A DNA stretch of 64,000 nucleotides from Clostridia bacterium. Its GTDB lineage: Bacteria; Bacillota; Clostridia; UBA1381; UBA9506. Each line of letters starts with the position of its first letter. Within the stretch, counting starts at the first letter, position 1. Below are positions 1 to 10,316 of this stretch, one piece after another. The DNA lies in contig JAFQBK010000012.1 in NCBI GenBank assembly GCA_017399695.1, forward strand, positions 124,001-188,000. Direction: 5' to 3'. A program made the position numbers and the translations under genes. The notes under the pieces are model-generated. The model was not told the origin of the DNA. It saw only the letters and a list, made by a program, of their open reading frames with translations, and searched no databases.

Positions 1-517
1 GATGTATGAGCAAAACCGTCGGGAACCTGACCTTAAAACCTTAAAGAAAATCGCAGGCTGTTTTGACGTAACGCTTGACCGTCTGATGGATTACCAAACG
101 AATGAAACGGAGACCAAAGGCGCACCTGAAGAGATGCCGCTACTCCCCGTCGTCGGTCGCGTGTGTGCCGGAAACGGTATTTTAGCTGCCGAAAATATTA
201 TTGACTATGAGCCCTGTGAAAAAAAATATGCAGATGCAGAGCATTTTTGGCTGAAAGTCAGTGGCGACAGTATGTCTCCTCGCATCGACGACGGCGATTT
301 GCTCCTCATTCGCAAGCAGACCTCTGTAGACAGCGGTGATGTCGGCGTTTTTGTCGTCGACGGACAAGAGGGTGTGGTCAAAAAAGTGGTGTACGATGCT
401 GACAGCATCGAGCTGATTTCCTTTAATCCGTATTATCCGCCAATGAAGTTTTCCGGCAAAGATGTTCTGCGCGTCCGTGTCTCTGGAAAAGTCATTGAAA
501 GCAAGCGGAAATGGTAA
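1..517 (+). CDS. LexA-like XRE/S24 transcriptional repressor (5' end outside window)
   Basis: The first 30 residues visible are the end of an XRE-type helix-turn-helix (a YEQNRREPDLKTLKKIA stretch, where the usual family text reads S-x-YE-x-G-x-R-x-P), so the gene starts before the window and the ATG at 2 is internal. The rest is a LexA/CI-type S24 peptidase domain: an Ala-Gly pair in CAGNG (residues 56-57 counted from that ATG) is the expected self-cleavage site, GDSM supplies the nucleophile Ser90, and Lys127 in GVVKK is 37 residues later, the same spacing as the Ser/Lys dyad of LexA. Such proteins repress genes until cleaved in a stress response; the target here is unknown. The family is clear but SOS LexA itself is less likely because LexA has a winged-helix rather than an XRE domain. 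Confidence 0.85.
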   Translation, partial: MYEQNRREPDLKTLKKIAGCFDVTLDRLMDYQTNETETKGAPEEMPLLPVVGRVCAGNGILAAENIIDYEPCEKKYADAEHFWLKVSGDSMSPRIDDGDLLLIRKQTSVDSGDVGVFVVDGQEGVVKKVVYDADSIELISFNPYYPPMKFSGKDVLRVRVSGKVIESKRKW

Positions 518-570
518 AATGCGCATAAAAACATCTCTTTTGCAAATGATACAAGCAAGGAGATGATTGT

Positions 571-780
571 ATGCCAGAAAAAAGAAAACACATTCCCTCG
601 CCCTCGGATAATATGGAGGAGCTTGGCTTAAAAAGCTGCGCCTCGGCAACGGAATGTACGGGTTTAATCCGCACGCCTGCGGAAACCATAGACGGTGCGG
701 AGGCTTACCGTGATATTTTTGATTACGGTCCTCAAGACCCTGAGGACAGAAAAATGACAGCCATCAAAGACAAAATCTGA
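571..780 (+). CDS. small hypothetical protein with SCASATECTGL motif
   Basis: A 69-residue reading frame with a good ribosome site (AAGGAGATGATTGT before ATG). It is hydrophilic, has no signal peptide or membrane segment, and carries two cysteines in the segment SCASATECTGLI around residues 22-34. I have an impression of similar short proteins with a C-(S/A)-T-x-C-TGL segment in Clostridia but cannot name a family or function. It lies 53 bases after the S24 repressor and 40 bases before the nitroreductase, so it may be co-transcribed with them. Confidence 0.6.
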   Translation: MPEKRKHIPSPSDNMEELGLKSCASATECTGLIRTPAETIDGAEAYRDIFDYGPQDPEDRKMTAIKDKI

Positions 781-820
781 ATGTGCGGCACTTTGCCGCC
801 TACATAGAAAGGAAAGCGTT

Positions 821-1393
821 ATGGAATTTCAAACCCTTATTCGCACGCGGCGCACCATTCGTAAATTTGAGCAAAATCCGGTATCAAAAGAGCAACTGCA
901 TCGCTACATAGATGCGGCACGCCTTGCCCCGTCAGCCGCAAATCTGCAGCCCTTAAAATATGTTTCCGTATCCAGTCCTGAGGTATGTGAAAAGCTCTTT
1001 TTCCTGACTCGTTGGGCGGGTTATTTAGAGGACTACACTCCGAAAGACGGCGAGCGTCCCACGGCATATATCGCCGTTTGCGCAGACCTTAACATTCGCA
1101 AAAACGGATATGAGTTTGACGCCGGTGCAGCGGCAACGCATATCATTTTATCTGCCTTATCCGACGGCATCGGTGCCTGCTGGATGGGTGCGATTGATTA
1201 CGAAAAAATCCCTAAACTTCTGGGACTTGATGAAAACTTAAAACTCCTTTATGTCATTGCGCTCGGCTATCCAAAGGAATCGCCCTCTGAGGTCGAGATG
1301 GAAGATGAAAACGTCAAATACTTCATCGGCGAGGACGGTACACTCAGGGTTCCCAAGCGCAGTTTGGACGAAGTAATTATAAAAAGTCTGTGA
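821..1393 (+). CDS. nitroreductase family protein (FMN-dependent)
   Basis: A 190-residue protein of usual length for the nitroreductase/FMN oxidoreductase superfamily. It begins with the phosphate-binding RTRRTIRKF segment (residues 8-16), followed by APSAANLQPLKY (about 36-47), which contacts the flavin in this family, and later GIGACWMGAI. These enzymes are homodimeric flavoproteins that reduce nitro compounds, quinones or other acceptors with NAD(P)H; the physiological substrate cannot be read from sequence. The start at 821 has GAAAGGAAAG upstream. The next gene begins only 13 bases after its stop, which suggests an operon with the HAD phosphatase. Confidence 0.88.
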   Translation: MEFQTLIRTRRTIRKFEQNPVSKEQLHRYIDAARLAPSAANLQPLKYVSVSSPEVCEKLFFLTRWAGYLEDYTPKDGERPTAYIAVCADLNIRKNGYEFDAGAAATHIILSALSDGIGACWMGAIDYEKIPKLLGLDENLKLLYVIALGYPKESPSEVEMEDENVKYFIGEDGTLRVPKRSLDEVIIKSL

Positions 1394-1406
1394 CGGAGTG
1401 TGCGAT

Positions 1407-2060
1407 ATGAGTAAATATCAACGGATTTTTATAGACCTTGACGGAACTCTCACTGATTCGGGACCGGGTATCTTAAACTGTGTGCGCTATGCACTCTCAA
1501 AATTTGATATTACCGATGCGCCTGAGGAGGTGTTGCGCTGTTTCATCGGTCCTCCGCTGACCGATGCTTTTTCTGAGTATTTCGGTTTCTCCGAAGAAGA
1601 TGCCAAAACGGCAGTCCTGTACTACCGCGAGCGCTATACAGATATCGGACTGTTTGAAAATACCGTCTATGACGGCATCCCTGAAATGCTCTCCCGATTA
1701 AGAGAGGCAGGAAAAACGCTGATTTTAGCAACCGCAAAACCGGAGCCTTTCGCCAAGCGAATTTTAGAGCATTTTGGTTTGGATTCCTATTTTGATTTAA
1801 TGGTCGGTGCAACCTTTGACGGAACGAGACACAACAAAATTGATGTACTGCGTCACGCACTTTCCGGCGTAAAAGATGCAAGCATCAAAGAATCCGTGAT
1901 GGTTGGCGACCGCAGTCACGATTGCCTCGGTGCGGCACATTTCGGCATGGACTGCATCGGCGTTCTCTATGGCTATGGAAGCCGTGAGGAATTGACGGAA
2001 GCCGGCGCAAAGCACCTAGCTAAAACGCCGGAAGATGTGTGTCAAATTATATTAGAATAA
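1407..2060 (+). CDS. HAD-superfamily hydrolase, phosphoglycolate phosphatase-like
   Basis: HAD phosphatase of subfamily IA, about 217 residues. Motif I is DLDGTLTDS near the N-terminus (both aspartates present), motif II is the threonine of LATAKP, motif III the lysine of the HNKID region, and motif IV MVGDRSHD. The cap segment between motifs I and II is helical as in phosphoglycolate phosphatase and pyrophosphatase PpaX, so a small-molecule phosphatase role is likely but the substrate is open. I chose the ATG at 1407 because GGAG lies 8 bases before it; an in-frame GTG at 1398 overlaps that site. A hairpin terminator follows the stop directly. Confidence 0.85.
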   Translation: MSKYQRIFIDLDGTLTDSGPGILNCVRYALSKFDITDAPEEVLRCFIGPPLTDAFSEYFGFSEEDAKTAVLYYRERYTDIGLFENTVYDGIPEMLSRLREAGKTLILATAKPEPFAKRILEHFGLDSYFDLMVGATFDGTRHNKIDVLRHALSGVKDASIKESVMVGDRSHDCLGAAHFGMDCIGVLYGYGSREELTEAGAKHLAKTPEDVCQIILE

Positions 2061-2067
2061 AGGGAAA

Positions 2068-2099
2068 GGGACTGTGGCATTTGCCACAGTCCCTTTTTT
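2068..2099 (+). terminator. rho-independent terminator after HAD gene
   Basis: A perfect 12-base stem (GGGACTGTGGCA with TGCCACAGTCCC) with a TT loop and six T residues, eight bases after the stop codon at 2060. Confidence 0.92.
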
Positions 2100-2175
2100 A
2101 GGGAAACATAAAAACTCCTTTCGGACATTTTTTACATTCCCTCGTTAAAGGGGAGATATTAAGGGGCTATCAAAA

Positions 2176-4518
2176 TCACATCATTTCACTGATTTGTGCG
2201 CAAAGCACAGTCATATCGTCGCCGGCTTTTCCGCCTGAAAAGCGGAGTGCCTCTAAAAGCAGTGTATCTGCCATCTCTTGTGCTGATGCAGCAGTTATTT
2301 GAGAAAGCACCTTTTGAATGCTCGTTTTTCCAACACGCTCAAAGGCATCAGAAACACCGTCTGTCATTAAAATTACCGTGTCGCCGTCTTTGGCATAGCA
2401 TAGCTCACAATCCGGCTCCGCCCCACCAATGATGCCGGCAGGAAGCGAGGTAGAGCAAATTTCTGTTATCTTACTTCCTGACTTTATGTAGGACGGAGCT
2501 GCGCCGATTTTAATAAACTCAAGTGCCGCCGTGTACGGATTAAACAAACACATATCCACCGTCGCAAAGCTTTCTTCGGTGGTGTTATTTAAAAGTGCGC
2601 TGTTAATTAAACGCAGGGTTGTTTCTTTGTCAAAGCCTGCCGTAAGCAGACGCTCCATTAAGCGGATGGTGAGGTTGCTTTCTTTGCTTGCCTTCTCTCC
2701 GCTACCCATTCCGTCGGATAAAGCAAGCGCAATTTTTCCTCCCGAAAGGCAAGTCGAAAGAAAGCTGTCACCTGAGCGGTCTTCCCCGTATTTGGGAACA
2801 TACGAAACGCCGATTTGCGCGCCAAACCGCTCAAACTCCCGAAATGTCAGCTTACAGTTTTCGTCTCCACAACATCGGTCGGTCCGAATCATCGGCACCC
2901 CGAGCGCCTCGCTGATACTTGCTGCTACTGTTTTGGCACAGAGTAAATTTCCTCCGCAGGATGCCATCTGCATACTGACCTTGTACCCGTCACCCGAATA
3001 AACACGGATGTGTTCCGCCGCAATACCCTTGCGGTCAAGGGCGGCGGCAATTTTATTTTCCAATCCTTTGGCATCATCCACTTCTTGATATAAATTTTCA
3101 CGGATACCCTTAAGAATGGTCGACATATGCTCAAACTGGTCCGCTAAAAGGCTTCTGCTTTCCCTCACCTTTCCTGCCCACATACGACCGACTTTATACA
3201 GTTCATAATTCTGATTGAGTACGCGCAAAAACCGTTCCTGCCTCAAGCAATCATCACGGAACTTTTTATCTGTATCGATATCCGCCGCATACCCTCTTTC
3301 CTGCATCATGGGGAGCATCGATTGAAGCATTTGTTGCATCCGGTCGCCGTTTTTTTGCCAGCAATACCGATACATACTGCACCCGGCACAAACGGCACGG
3401 GTAGTTTTTTCAAAGACCGTCCCGACATCACTTAAGTCAAAACGCACTTTCTCTCCAACAACCTCACGGAAGATATCCGATAATGCTGAAAAGGATTCCG
3501 CTTCTTCTGCCAAGCGTTCGTCTATGATTTGTTTCGTTCGCACATTTGCATCCAGCGTCGGCAAAAGTGCCGGCGTTTTCCCCACCGCCCCAAACAAAGA
3601 AAAAAATGTGGGCGGAAGAAAAAACAGTGAAAGCGCCGCAATTAAGATATAGGAATGCTCAATAAACATCATCGTTCCACTGTTAAAGTAAAGCATTACG
3701 AGCACATTGGTCACAAAAAATCCAAGGCATACGCCCCATTTGCCAAAGCGTCTGAAAAATCCGGCGGCAAGCGCACAAACCGCATAAGTGCCCACCATCT
3801 GTGAGGGGAATAAATCGGTTGTGCTGATTAAAAGTCCGACCAGGACACCTGCCATTGCTGACAAACCTGCTCCATGCGTTAAGGAAAGCGTCATCACCAC
3901 CAAAACCGCAAGCACATGTGCCGCCCCGGACAGATACGGAATCGAAGAAATGCTGACAATCACAGCCGCTCCGAGTAGCAAAAGCATCGCCATCTCTTCA
4001 TTTTCAAATACGCGTCTTTTGCTTAAATTGCGCAATAAATACGAACCCCTTGAAAATGCAAGATGGCACAAAAACACAACGATGGCTTCTACGCCGATTG
4101 CAAAAATATCATATAACAAAAATCCGTCAAAAAACGCATATATCATTCCGTTCACGGCGATTGAAATTGCCGCTATTAAGCCGTAGAGCCAAGTTCTTGA
4201 GAGCAGTTCTTCAGATAAAAGAAGTGCAAAGGTGCTGACGATGGCAATGCTGCCGAGATATTTTAAGGATGCAACACCATAATCGGCAAATAAAATTCCC
4301 GCACAGGCAAAGAGCAAGCCATAAAGCCTTTTTTGCTTAGGGAACGTTGCTGCAAAATATGCAAGACCGAACGGCGCTATCGTATCGAAAAGCGTTGCGC
4401 GCGACAAAAGAAATACTAACGCATATTCAAGCAGTTCAAAGCGGTCGGCAGACGCAAGTCCCCTCCAAACGTTCCCCTTTGGACTGACGCCATGATGCGC
4501 CTCTATTTCGTGATTCAT
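2176..4518 (-). CDS. spoIIE: stage II sporulation protein E (membrane PP2C phosphatase)
   Basis: A 780-residue protein: a hydrophobic N-terminal third with roughly ten membrane segments, a middle regulatory/oligomerisation region containing a cysteine-rich stretch (CAGCSMYRYCW), and a C-terminal PP2C-type phosphatase with LALSDGMGSG, LMTDGVSDAF and GDDMTVL metal-binding motifs. In Bacillus SpoIIE sits at the asymmetric septum and dephosphorylates SpoIIAA to activate sigma-F. The start at 4518 has AAGGAGGGG 5 bases upstream; 52 further codons extend upstream in frame but cover the promoter and look noncoding. Its presence argues that the organism makes, or descends from makers of, endospores. 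Confidence 0.93.
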   Translation of the reverse strand: MNHEIEAHHGVSPKGNVWRGLASADRFELLEYALVFLLSRATLFDTIAPFGLAYFAATFPKQKRLYGLLFACAGILFADYGVASLKYLGSIAIVSTFALLLSEELLSRTWLYGLIAAISIAVNGMIYAFFDGFLLYDIFAIGVEAIVVFLCHLAFSRGSYLLRNLSKRRVFENEEMAMLLLLGAAVIVSISSIPYLSGAAHVLAVLVVMTLSLTHGAGLSAMAGVLVGLLISTTDLFPSQMVGTYAVCALAAGFFRRFGKWGVCLGFFVTNVLVMLYFNSGTMMFIEHSYILIAALSLFFLPPTFFSLFGAVGKTPALLPTLDANVRTKQIIDERLAEEAESFSALSDIFREVVGEKVRFDLSDVGTVFEKTTRAVCAGCSMYRYCWQKNGDRMQQMLQSMLPMMQERGYAADIDTDKKFRDDCLRQERFLRVLNQNYELYKVGRMWAGKVRESRSLLADQFEHMSTILKGIRENLYQEVDDAKGLENKIAAALDRKGIAAEHIRVYSGDGYKVSMQMASCGGNLLCAKTVAASISEALGVPMIRTDRCCGDENCKLTFREFERFGAQIGVSYVPKYGEDRSGDSFLSTCLSGGKIALALSDGMGSGEKASKESNLTIRLMERLLTAGFDKETTLRLINSALLNNTTEESFATVDMCLFNPYTAALEFIKIGAAPSYIKSGSKITEICSTSLPAGIIGGAEPDCELCYAKDGDTVILMTDGVSDAFERVGKTSIQKVLSQITAASAQEMADTLLLEALRFSGGKAGDDMTVLCAQISEMM

Positions 4519-4545
4519 AAAATCCCCTCCTTGTTTCTTAATCAC

Positions 4546-4579
4546 ATTATACTGAACCATGTGCATAAAATTTGTCGTA
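4546..4579 (-). promoter_or_regulatory. spoIIE promoter: perfect -10 with Spo0A-like box 21 bases upstream
   Basis: On the minus strand a TATAAT occupies 4551-4546. There is no sigma-A -35 at 17 bases; instead TACGACA (reverse complement TGTCGTA, one base from the Spo0A box TGTCGAA) occupies 4579-4573, 21 bases from the -10. Sigma-A promoters activated by Spo0A, such as spoIIG and spoIIE of Bacillus, have this extended 21-22 base spacing with 0A boxes over the -35. Further near-matches lie upstream at 4669-4675, 4689-4695 and 4709-4715. The match is by eye. Confidence 0.6.
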
Positions 4580-4855
4580 TTTTGCGTTAAGTACAAAAAA
4601 CCGTTCGTCTGATTGTGACAAAAGGGGGCAAGATTTCTCTTTTTTCTTCCCTCTTTGGTGCTTTCCTTTGTCAAAGGCGCGCCTAATTTGTCAAACGAAA
4701 ACGAATCAGGTCGAATGAAAATCGGAATAAAAATAAACTTCTGACATAAAATCTTAATTTTGTTCTTTGTTAAAAGGTCTTTTTTTCTTTTAAAATATAT
4801 GATATAATAAAATGAAATAAAAATTTTCCCCCGCTTGCGGTAAAGGAGATTTTAT

Positions 4856-5722
4856 ATGGATGTAATCACGAAAATAGAAAAAAACTATGAACATATGAGT
4901 AAAGGGCATAAAGTGATTGCAAACTTTGTGCTGGAGCATTTTGATCAGGCGGCACTGATGAATGTCAGCCGTCTTGCGGAAACGACAGGTGTCAGCGAAG
5001 CGACGGTTGTGCGTTTTTCCACTGAGCTGGGCTATGAAAAATATCAGCATTTTCAAAGGGCCATCTGGGAATATGCCAAAACCAAGCTCAACAATGTGCA
5101 GCGTATGAATATCGGCTTTGCGCGGATGGAGAATGAGGGAATTTTAAGCTCCGTATTAAATTCGGACATTGACAAAATTCGCTCCACCCTCTCTCAGACA
5201 GATGAGAATGAATTTAACCGTGCGGTCTCTGCCATTGCGAAAGCGCGCCGCATTTATATCATCGGTCTTGGTTCTGCTTCTGCTTTGGCAAGCTTTTTGG
5301 GGTATTATCTGAATCTGATTTTTGATGATGTGCGCGTAGTAAGCTCTGTCGGCGTCAGCGAAATCATTGACCAGATGTACCATGTAACAGGAGAAGATGT
5401 CGTCATTGGCATCAGCTTCCCCCGCTACTCAAACCGTACAGTCAATGCCTTAAAATATGCAAAATCCATGGGCGGTACAGTCGTTGGCGTGACGGATGGA
5501 CCGATGTCCCCGATTACACAAACCTCTGATTTTTGCCTTTTGGCTCGAAGCGATATGGAATCGTTTGTGGATTCCTTGGTTGCCCCGTTTAGCCTGATGA
5601 ATGCACTCATCGTCGCGCTCGGTGCAAGCAAGAAAGACGAGGTCTACAAAAATTTAGAGAATCTGGAAAGCATCTGGAAAGAATATAAGAAATATGATCA
5701 GGTGAACAAGGAGGAAATATGA
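4856..5722 (+). CDS. MurR/RpiR family transcriptional regulator (HTH + SIS)
   Basis: A 288-residue regulator: an N-terminal RpiR helix-turn-helix (about residues 1-77, with SRLAETTGVSEATVVRF) and a C-terminal sugar isomerase (SIS) domain (about 105-240, with IYIIGLGSASALA and VVIGISFPRYS), which in this family binds a phosphosugar effector. The start has AAAGGAG 9 bases upstream. A TATAAT at 4803-4808 may be its -10, but no good -35 is visible. The ligand is unknown; the SpoIID-like gene begins one base after its stop, and that coupling could point to cell-wall sugar control (inference). Confidence 0.88.
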   Translation: MDVITKIEKNYEHMSKGHKVIANFVLEHFDQAALMNVSRLAETTGVSEATVVRFSTELGYEKYQHFQRAIWEYAKTKLNNVQRMNIGFARMENEGILSSVLNSDIDKIRSTLSQTDENEFNRAVSAIAKARRIYIIGLGSASALASFLGYYLNLIFDDVRVVSSVGVSEIIDQMYHVTGEDVVIGISFPRYSNRTVNALKYAKSMGGTVVGVTDGPMSPITQTSDFCLLARSDMESFVDSLVAPFSLMNALIVALGASKKDEVYKNLENLESIWKEYKKYDQVNKEEI

Positions 5723-5723
5723 T

Positions 5724-7274
5724 ATGAAACTGAGAATCAAGGCAGGAATTCTTGCCTGTTTGATGATATGCTCCCTTTTTATTTCTACGCTCCCGACCGT
5801 TTTTGCCTATGAGGGCACACCGGAATTCATCCGCATTGGTCTTTATTATGCCTCTACGGCAAAAGAAAGTGTCAACATTACCTCCACGGGTGGTATTTCT
5901 CTTTTGGTGACCGATGATACGCAAAGCATTCCTCTGTGCGCAGATGAAAGCGTCTCCAAAGTCTTGGTCAAAAGAGATGACTGCTATCACGCAGAGCTTC
6001 GTCAGGCATTTGATACCTACGAAGAAGCCTGGGAAATGAAGTCCGCTCTTATGAAAGAGGGCTACCCTGCCTTTACCGCATACCGCGGCGGAAACTACCG
6101 CGTCTGGATTGGCGTATGCTCCGGCAAATCGGAAGCACAGGAATCAGCTGGTGGACTCGATGTACAGATTCTTCCCCCGAACGAAAAAAGCGTTTTAGTC
6201 TATATCGGTGACGCAGTTTGGATGGGCGTGGCAGACGATACGATGCACCTGACGGTTGCACCAATCGACGGAACGCTTGCTGTCGAGGGTACGGGTTATC
6301 GCGGCAGTGTGCAGTTTATGCGACATACGACCGGTGATATGACTGTCGTCAACGTGGTTGATTTTGATGATTATCTGTGCGGCGTCGTTCCACGCGAGGT
6401 CAGCGCAAGCTGGAATTATGAGGTGGTAAAGGCACAAGCGGTGGTTTCAAGAACCTTTGCTATCACTAACTTAAATAAATACAAAAAGTACGGTTTCAAT
6501 TTAGATGCCACCACAAATTCGCAGGCCTATGCCGGCATCAAGATTGAACACGAGGCATCGAACCGTGCGGTCAAAGAAACGCATGGCGAAGTCGTTTTAT
6601 ATAACGGAAAACCCGCAAACGTATACTTTTTTGCCTCCTCCGGCGGAAAGACGGGAACGGCAAAAGATGCCTGGGGCGGTGATGACCAGCCCTACTTAAA
6701 GAGCATCGACGACCCTTACGAGAATCCGGAAAAAGCAACCCGCGCCCGTTGGGAGATGCGTTTCACCGCGGATGAACTGAAGGAAAAGCTTGCGGCAAAA
6801 GATGTACATATCGGTGACATTACCAATGTCACTGTAGAATATTCCTCTTCTGGCTCAGGAAGAGTCATTCGCACCGTATTTCACGGCACGAACGGCACGA
6901 AGGAATACCTGCGCGAGAATGTGCGTTGGGTCCTCGGCGTGTATAGTGCTGCTTTTTCTGTATCCCGAAGCGGTGAAGCACCAAAGGTAAAATTGAGCCT
7001 ATCTGAACTTACAAAATCAATTTCTAAAATGCCTGCGGCAAACCGCAGTATTCTCGGCTCTATCAGTGCAAGCGGTGCTATCACTGTAAAAACTGTCGAT
7101 ACGATACAGAGCCTTTCGGGTAACGCCGAGGGCAGCGGCGACTTTATCTTTACCGGTCGTGGCTGGGGTCACGGCGTCGGCATGAGCCAATGGGGTGCCA
7201 AAGGAATGGCGGAAGCCGGTTTCGGCTACAAGGAAATCATCGAATATTATTTTACAGGAACACAGGTAGGTTAA
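5724..7274 (+). CDS. SpoIID/LytB-domain protein, exported
   Basis: A 516-residue secreted protein. A signal peptide covers about residues 1-28 (hydrophobic [13 protein letters not shown], ending VFA). A SPOR-like segment follows ([23 protein letters not shown], seen as a repeat-type peptidoglycan-binding fold by pattern only), then the SpoIID domain with [20 protein letters not shown], in which the acidic residue of the P-x-E-M/V motif is retained, and a C-terminal [19 protein letters not shown] signature. SpoIID proteins are lytic transglycosylases acting on stem-peptide-free glycan during engulfment; paralogs act in vegetative cells as LytB. Since it is longer than typical SpoIID (about 340 residues) and has the SPOR-like segment, I call it a SpoIID-like paralog. 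Confidence 0.85.
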   Translation: MKLRIKAGILACLMICSLFISTLPTVFAYEGTPEFIRIGLYYASTAKESVNITSTGGISLLVTDDTQSIPLCADESVSKVLVKRDDCYHAELRQAFDTYEEAWEMKSALMKEGYPAFTAYRGGNYRVWIGVCSGKSEAQESAGGLDVQILPPNEKSVLVYIGDAVWMGVADDTMHLTVAPIDGTLAVEGTGYRGSVQFMRHTTGDMTVVNVVDFDDYLCGVVPREVSASWNYEVVKAQAVVSRTFAITNLNKYKKYGFNLDATTNSQAYAGIKIEHEASNRAVKETHGEVVLYNGKPANVYFFASSGGKTGTAKDAWGGDDQPYLKSIDDPYENPEKATRARWEMRFTADELKEKLAAKDVHIGDITNVTVEYSSSGSGRVIRTVFHGTNGTKEYLRENVRWVLGVYSAAFSVSRSGEAPKVKLSLSELTKSISKMPAANRSILGSISASGAITVKTVDTIQSLSGNAEGSGDFIFTGRGWGHGVGMSQWGAKGMAEAGFGYKEIIEYYFTGTQVG

Positions 7275-7275
7275 T

Positions 7276-8301
7276 ATGAACGTAACTGATTTTAACTATG
7301 AACTGCCGGAAGAACTGATTGCGCAAACTCCCCTTTCCGACCGACCGTCTTCACGACTCTTGGTATTGGATAAGGAGTCGGGTGACATCCGGCATACCAA
7401 GTTCCGGGAGATTCTGGATTTGATTCAACCGGGAGATTGTCTGGTCTTAAACAATACCCGCGTGCTTCCTGCCCGTCTCTTTGGGCGGCGCGAAGACACG
7501 GGCGCCGTCATCGAGTTTCTACTCTTAAACCAAAAAGAAGATGATATTTGGGAAATCATCGTGCGGCCGGGTAAAAAAGCGCGTCCCGGACACCGCGTAG
7601 TCTTCGGTGACGGGCGGCTCAAGGCAGAAATATTGAATGTGGTAAACGATGGGAACCGCTTGGTAAGGTTTGAATATCAAGGTATTTTTAATGAGATTTT
7701 AGACGAGTTGGGTGAGATGCCCCTGCCACCGTACATTCACGAAAAACTTGACGACCGCGAGCGGTATCAGACCGTATATTCCAAAACACCAGGGTCGGCG
7801 GCTGCTCCCACGGCAGGTCTTCATTTTACCAATGAACTCTTGGACGCGCTCAAAGCAAAAGGTGTACAGCTTGCCTTTGTGACGCTCCACGTCGGGCTCG
7901 GAACCTTCCGCCCCGTTAAAGTGGATACGATTGAAGAGCACAAAATGCATTCCGAGTTTTATGTTTTGGATGAAGAAACGGCAGACACCATTCATACGGC
8001 TCGCAAAAATGGCGGGCGCATCATCTGTGTCGGCACCACAAGTACAAGAGTGCTCGAAACCTTGGGGAAAGAAGATGGAACCATTGAAGCAGGCAGCGGA
8101 TGGACGGATATTTTTATTTATCCCGGCTACCGCTTTAAGATGGCAGACGCACTGATTACGAATTTCCATCTGCCGCAATCCACGCTGATTATGCTGGTTT
8201 CCGCGCTTGCCGGTCGGGAACACGTCCTTGCCGCATACGAAGAAGCCGTTCGTGAGCGTTACCGCTTTTTCAGCTTTGGTGACGCAATGTTCATACAATA
8301 G
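7276..8301 (+). CDS. queA: S-adenosylmethionine:tRNA ribosyltransferase-isomerase QueA
   Basis: A 341-residue protein of the normal QueA length, recognised by [16 protein letters not shown] at the N-terminus, the [17 protein letters not shown] segment, [13 protein letters not shown] and a C-terminal [18 protein letters not shown]. QueA transfers the ribose of S-adenosylmethionine to 7-aminomethyl-7-deazaguanine in tRNA to make epoxyqueuosine. The gene starts one base after the SpoIID-like stop and is followed 18 bases later by tgt, its pathway partner, as in most bacteria. Confidence 0.97.
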   Translation: MNVTDFNYELPEELIAQTPLSDRPSSRLLVLDKESGDIRHTKFREILDLIQPGDCLVLNNTRVLPARLFGRREDTGAVIEFLLLNQKEDDIWEIIVRPGKKARPGHRVVFGDGRLKAEILNVVNDGNRLVRFEYQGIFNEILDELGEMPLPPYIHEKLDDRERYQTVYSKTPGSAAAPTAGLHFTNELLDALKAKGVQLAFVTLHVGLGTFRPVKVDTIEEHKMHSEFYVLDEETADTIHTARKNGGRIICVGTTSTRVLETLGKEDGTIEAGSGWTDIFIYPGYRFKMADALITNFHLPQSTLIMLVSALAGREHVLAAYEEAVRERYRFFSFGDAMFIQ

Positions 8302-9450
<1,149 letters not shown>

Positions 9451-9455
9451 AATAA

Positions 9456-9490
9456 AAGCAATTCGTCATTTGACGAATTGCTTCTTTTTA
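9456..9490 (+). terminator. bidirectional terminator between tgt and BMC locus
   Basis: A 13-base perfect stem (AAGCAATTCGTCA with its complement) with a TT loop and CTTTTTATT on the plus side; on the minus side TTATTTTAT follows the stem, so it can serve both converging genes (tgt and the DeoR-type regulator). Confidence 0.88.
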
Positions 9491-9502
9491 TTATGTACAT
9501 TT

Positions 9503-10291
9503 TTACTGAACATTCTCTTGTGTCGGCGCATCTACTTTAATCACGCTGACATTTAATTCCTCAAGCTTTCTCTGCCACTTCTCATCCAACACAGCTTCTG
9601 TGATGATGTGATGGATATTGGAAAGAGGTGCAAGCTTTACAAAACCGATACGTCCGATTTTGGATTTGTCACAAAGATAGTAACGCTGTTTGCAGTTGGC
9701 AAGCATTTGCTGCTTGATTCCGCATTCCTGCTCGTTACTCTCCAGGATACCTGCATCCTTGGTCAAGCCTTTACTGCTGAAAAACATTTTGCTTGCAAAA
9801 TAGTTTTCCTGAATATTGCTTTCCGCTAGGCTTCCGATAAAGGATTGGTTATTGCTCACGATACCGCCAACAGAAATCACGCGTACCGAATCCTGACCGG
9901 CAAGTTCATTCACAATACGAATGGAGTTCGTGATAATCGTGACATTTTTCATCTTTTTGAGCTCTTTGGACATATAAAATGTCGTTGTGGATGCATCTAA
10001 AAAGATGGTATCGCCGGGCGAAATATGCTTTACTGCCTCTTTGGCAAGGCTCATCTTAATATCAACATTAGTTGATTTGCGTTTCTCAAGCGACATTTCG
10101 TACGTGCTGTCGTCAATCGGAACCGCGCCGCCATGCGTACGCATCAGCATTTCCTGACTTTCCAGTTTCTCGAGGTCACGGCGCACCGTTTCCTCTGTTA
10201 CTCCCAATTCTCCGCTCAATCGACTGACCCACACAGCTCCCTGTTCACTGAGCAGCTCTAAAATCCGTTTTTGCCGTTCTAATGCGAACAA
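9503..10291 (-). CDS. DeoR/GlpR family transcriptional regulator of the BMC locus
   Basis: A 262-residue DeoR-family repressor: N-terminal winged helix (residues about 1-58, with GVTEETVRRDLEKLE and RTHGGAV, the family hallmark) and a C-terminal sugar-phosphate sensing domain of the DeoR type (GDTIFLDASTTTF, TNSIRIVNELA). It starts with TTG, 5-6 bases after GAGGTG; an ATG nearby is out of frame. It is the last gene of the BMC run, 25 bases after pduL, so it is likely co-transcribed and could sense a fucose or rhamnose phosphate intermediate to control the operon (inference from family and position). Confidence 0.88.
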   Translation of the reverse strand: MFALERQKRILELLSEQGAVWVSRLSGELGVTEETVRRDLEKLESQEMLMRTHGGAVPIDDSTYEMSLEKRKSTNVDIKMSLAKEAVKHISPGDTIFLDASTTTFYMSKELKKMKNVTIITNSIRIVNELAGQDSVRVISVGGIVSNNQSFIGSLAESNIQENYFASKMFFSSKGLTKDAGILESNEQECGIKQQMLANCKQRYYLCDKSKIGRIGFVKLAPLSNIHHIITEAVLDEKWQRKLEELNVSVIKVDAPTQENVQ

Positions 10292-10316
10292 CTCATCACC
10301 TCATTTATTGCTTTTG

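Noticed and set aside
7699..8298. Minus-strand 199-codon frame inside queA
   Set aside because: Complete overlap with a confidently identified gene; no ribosome site; no recognisable protein text.
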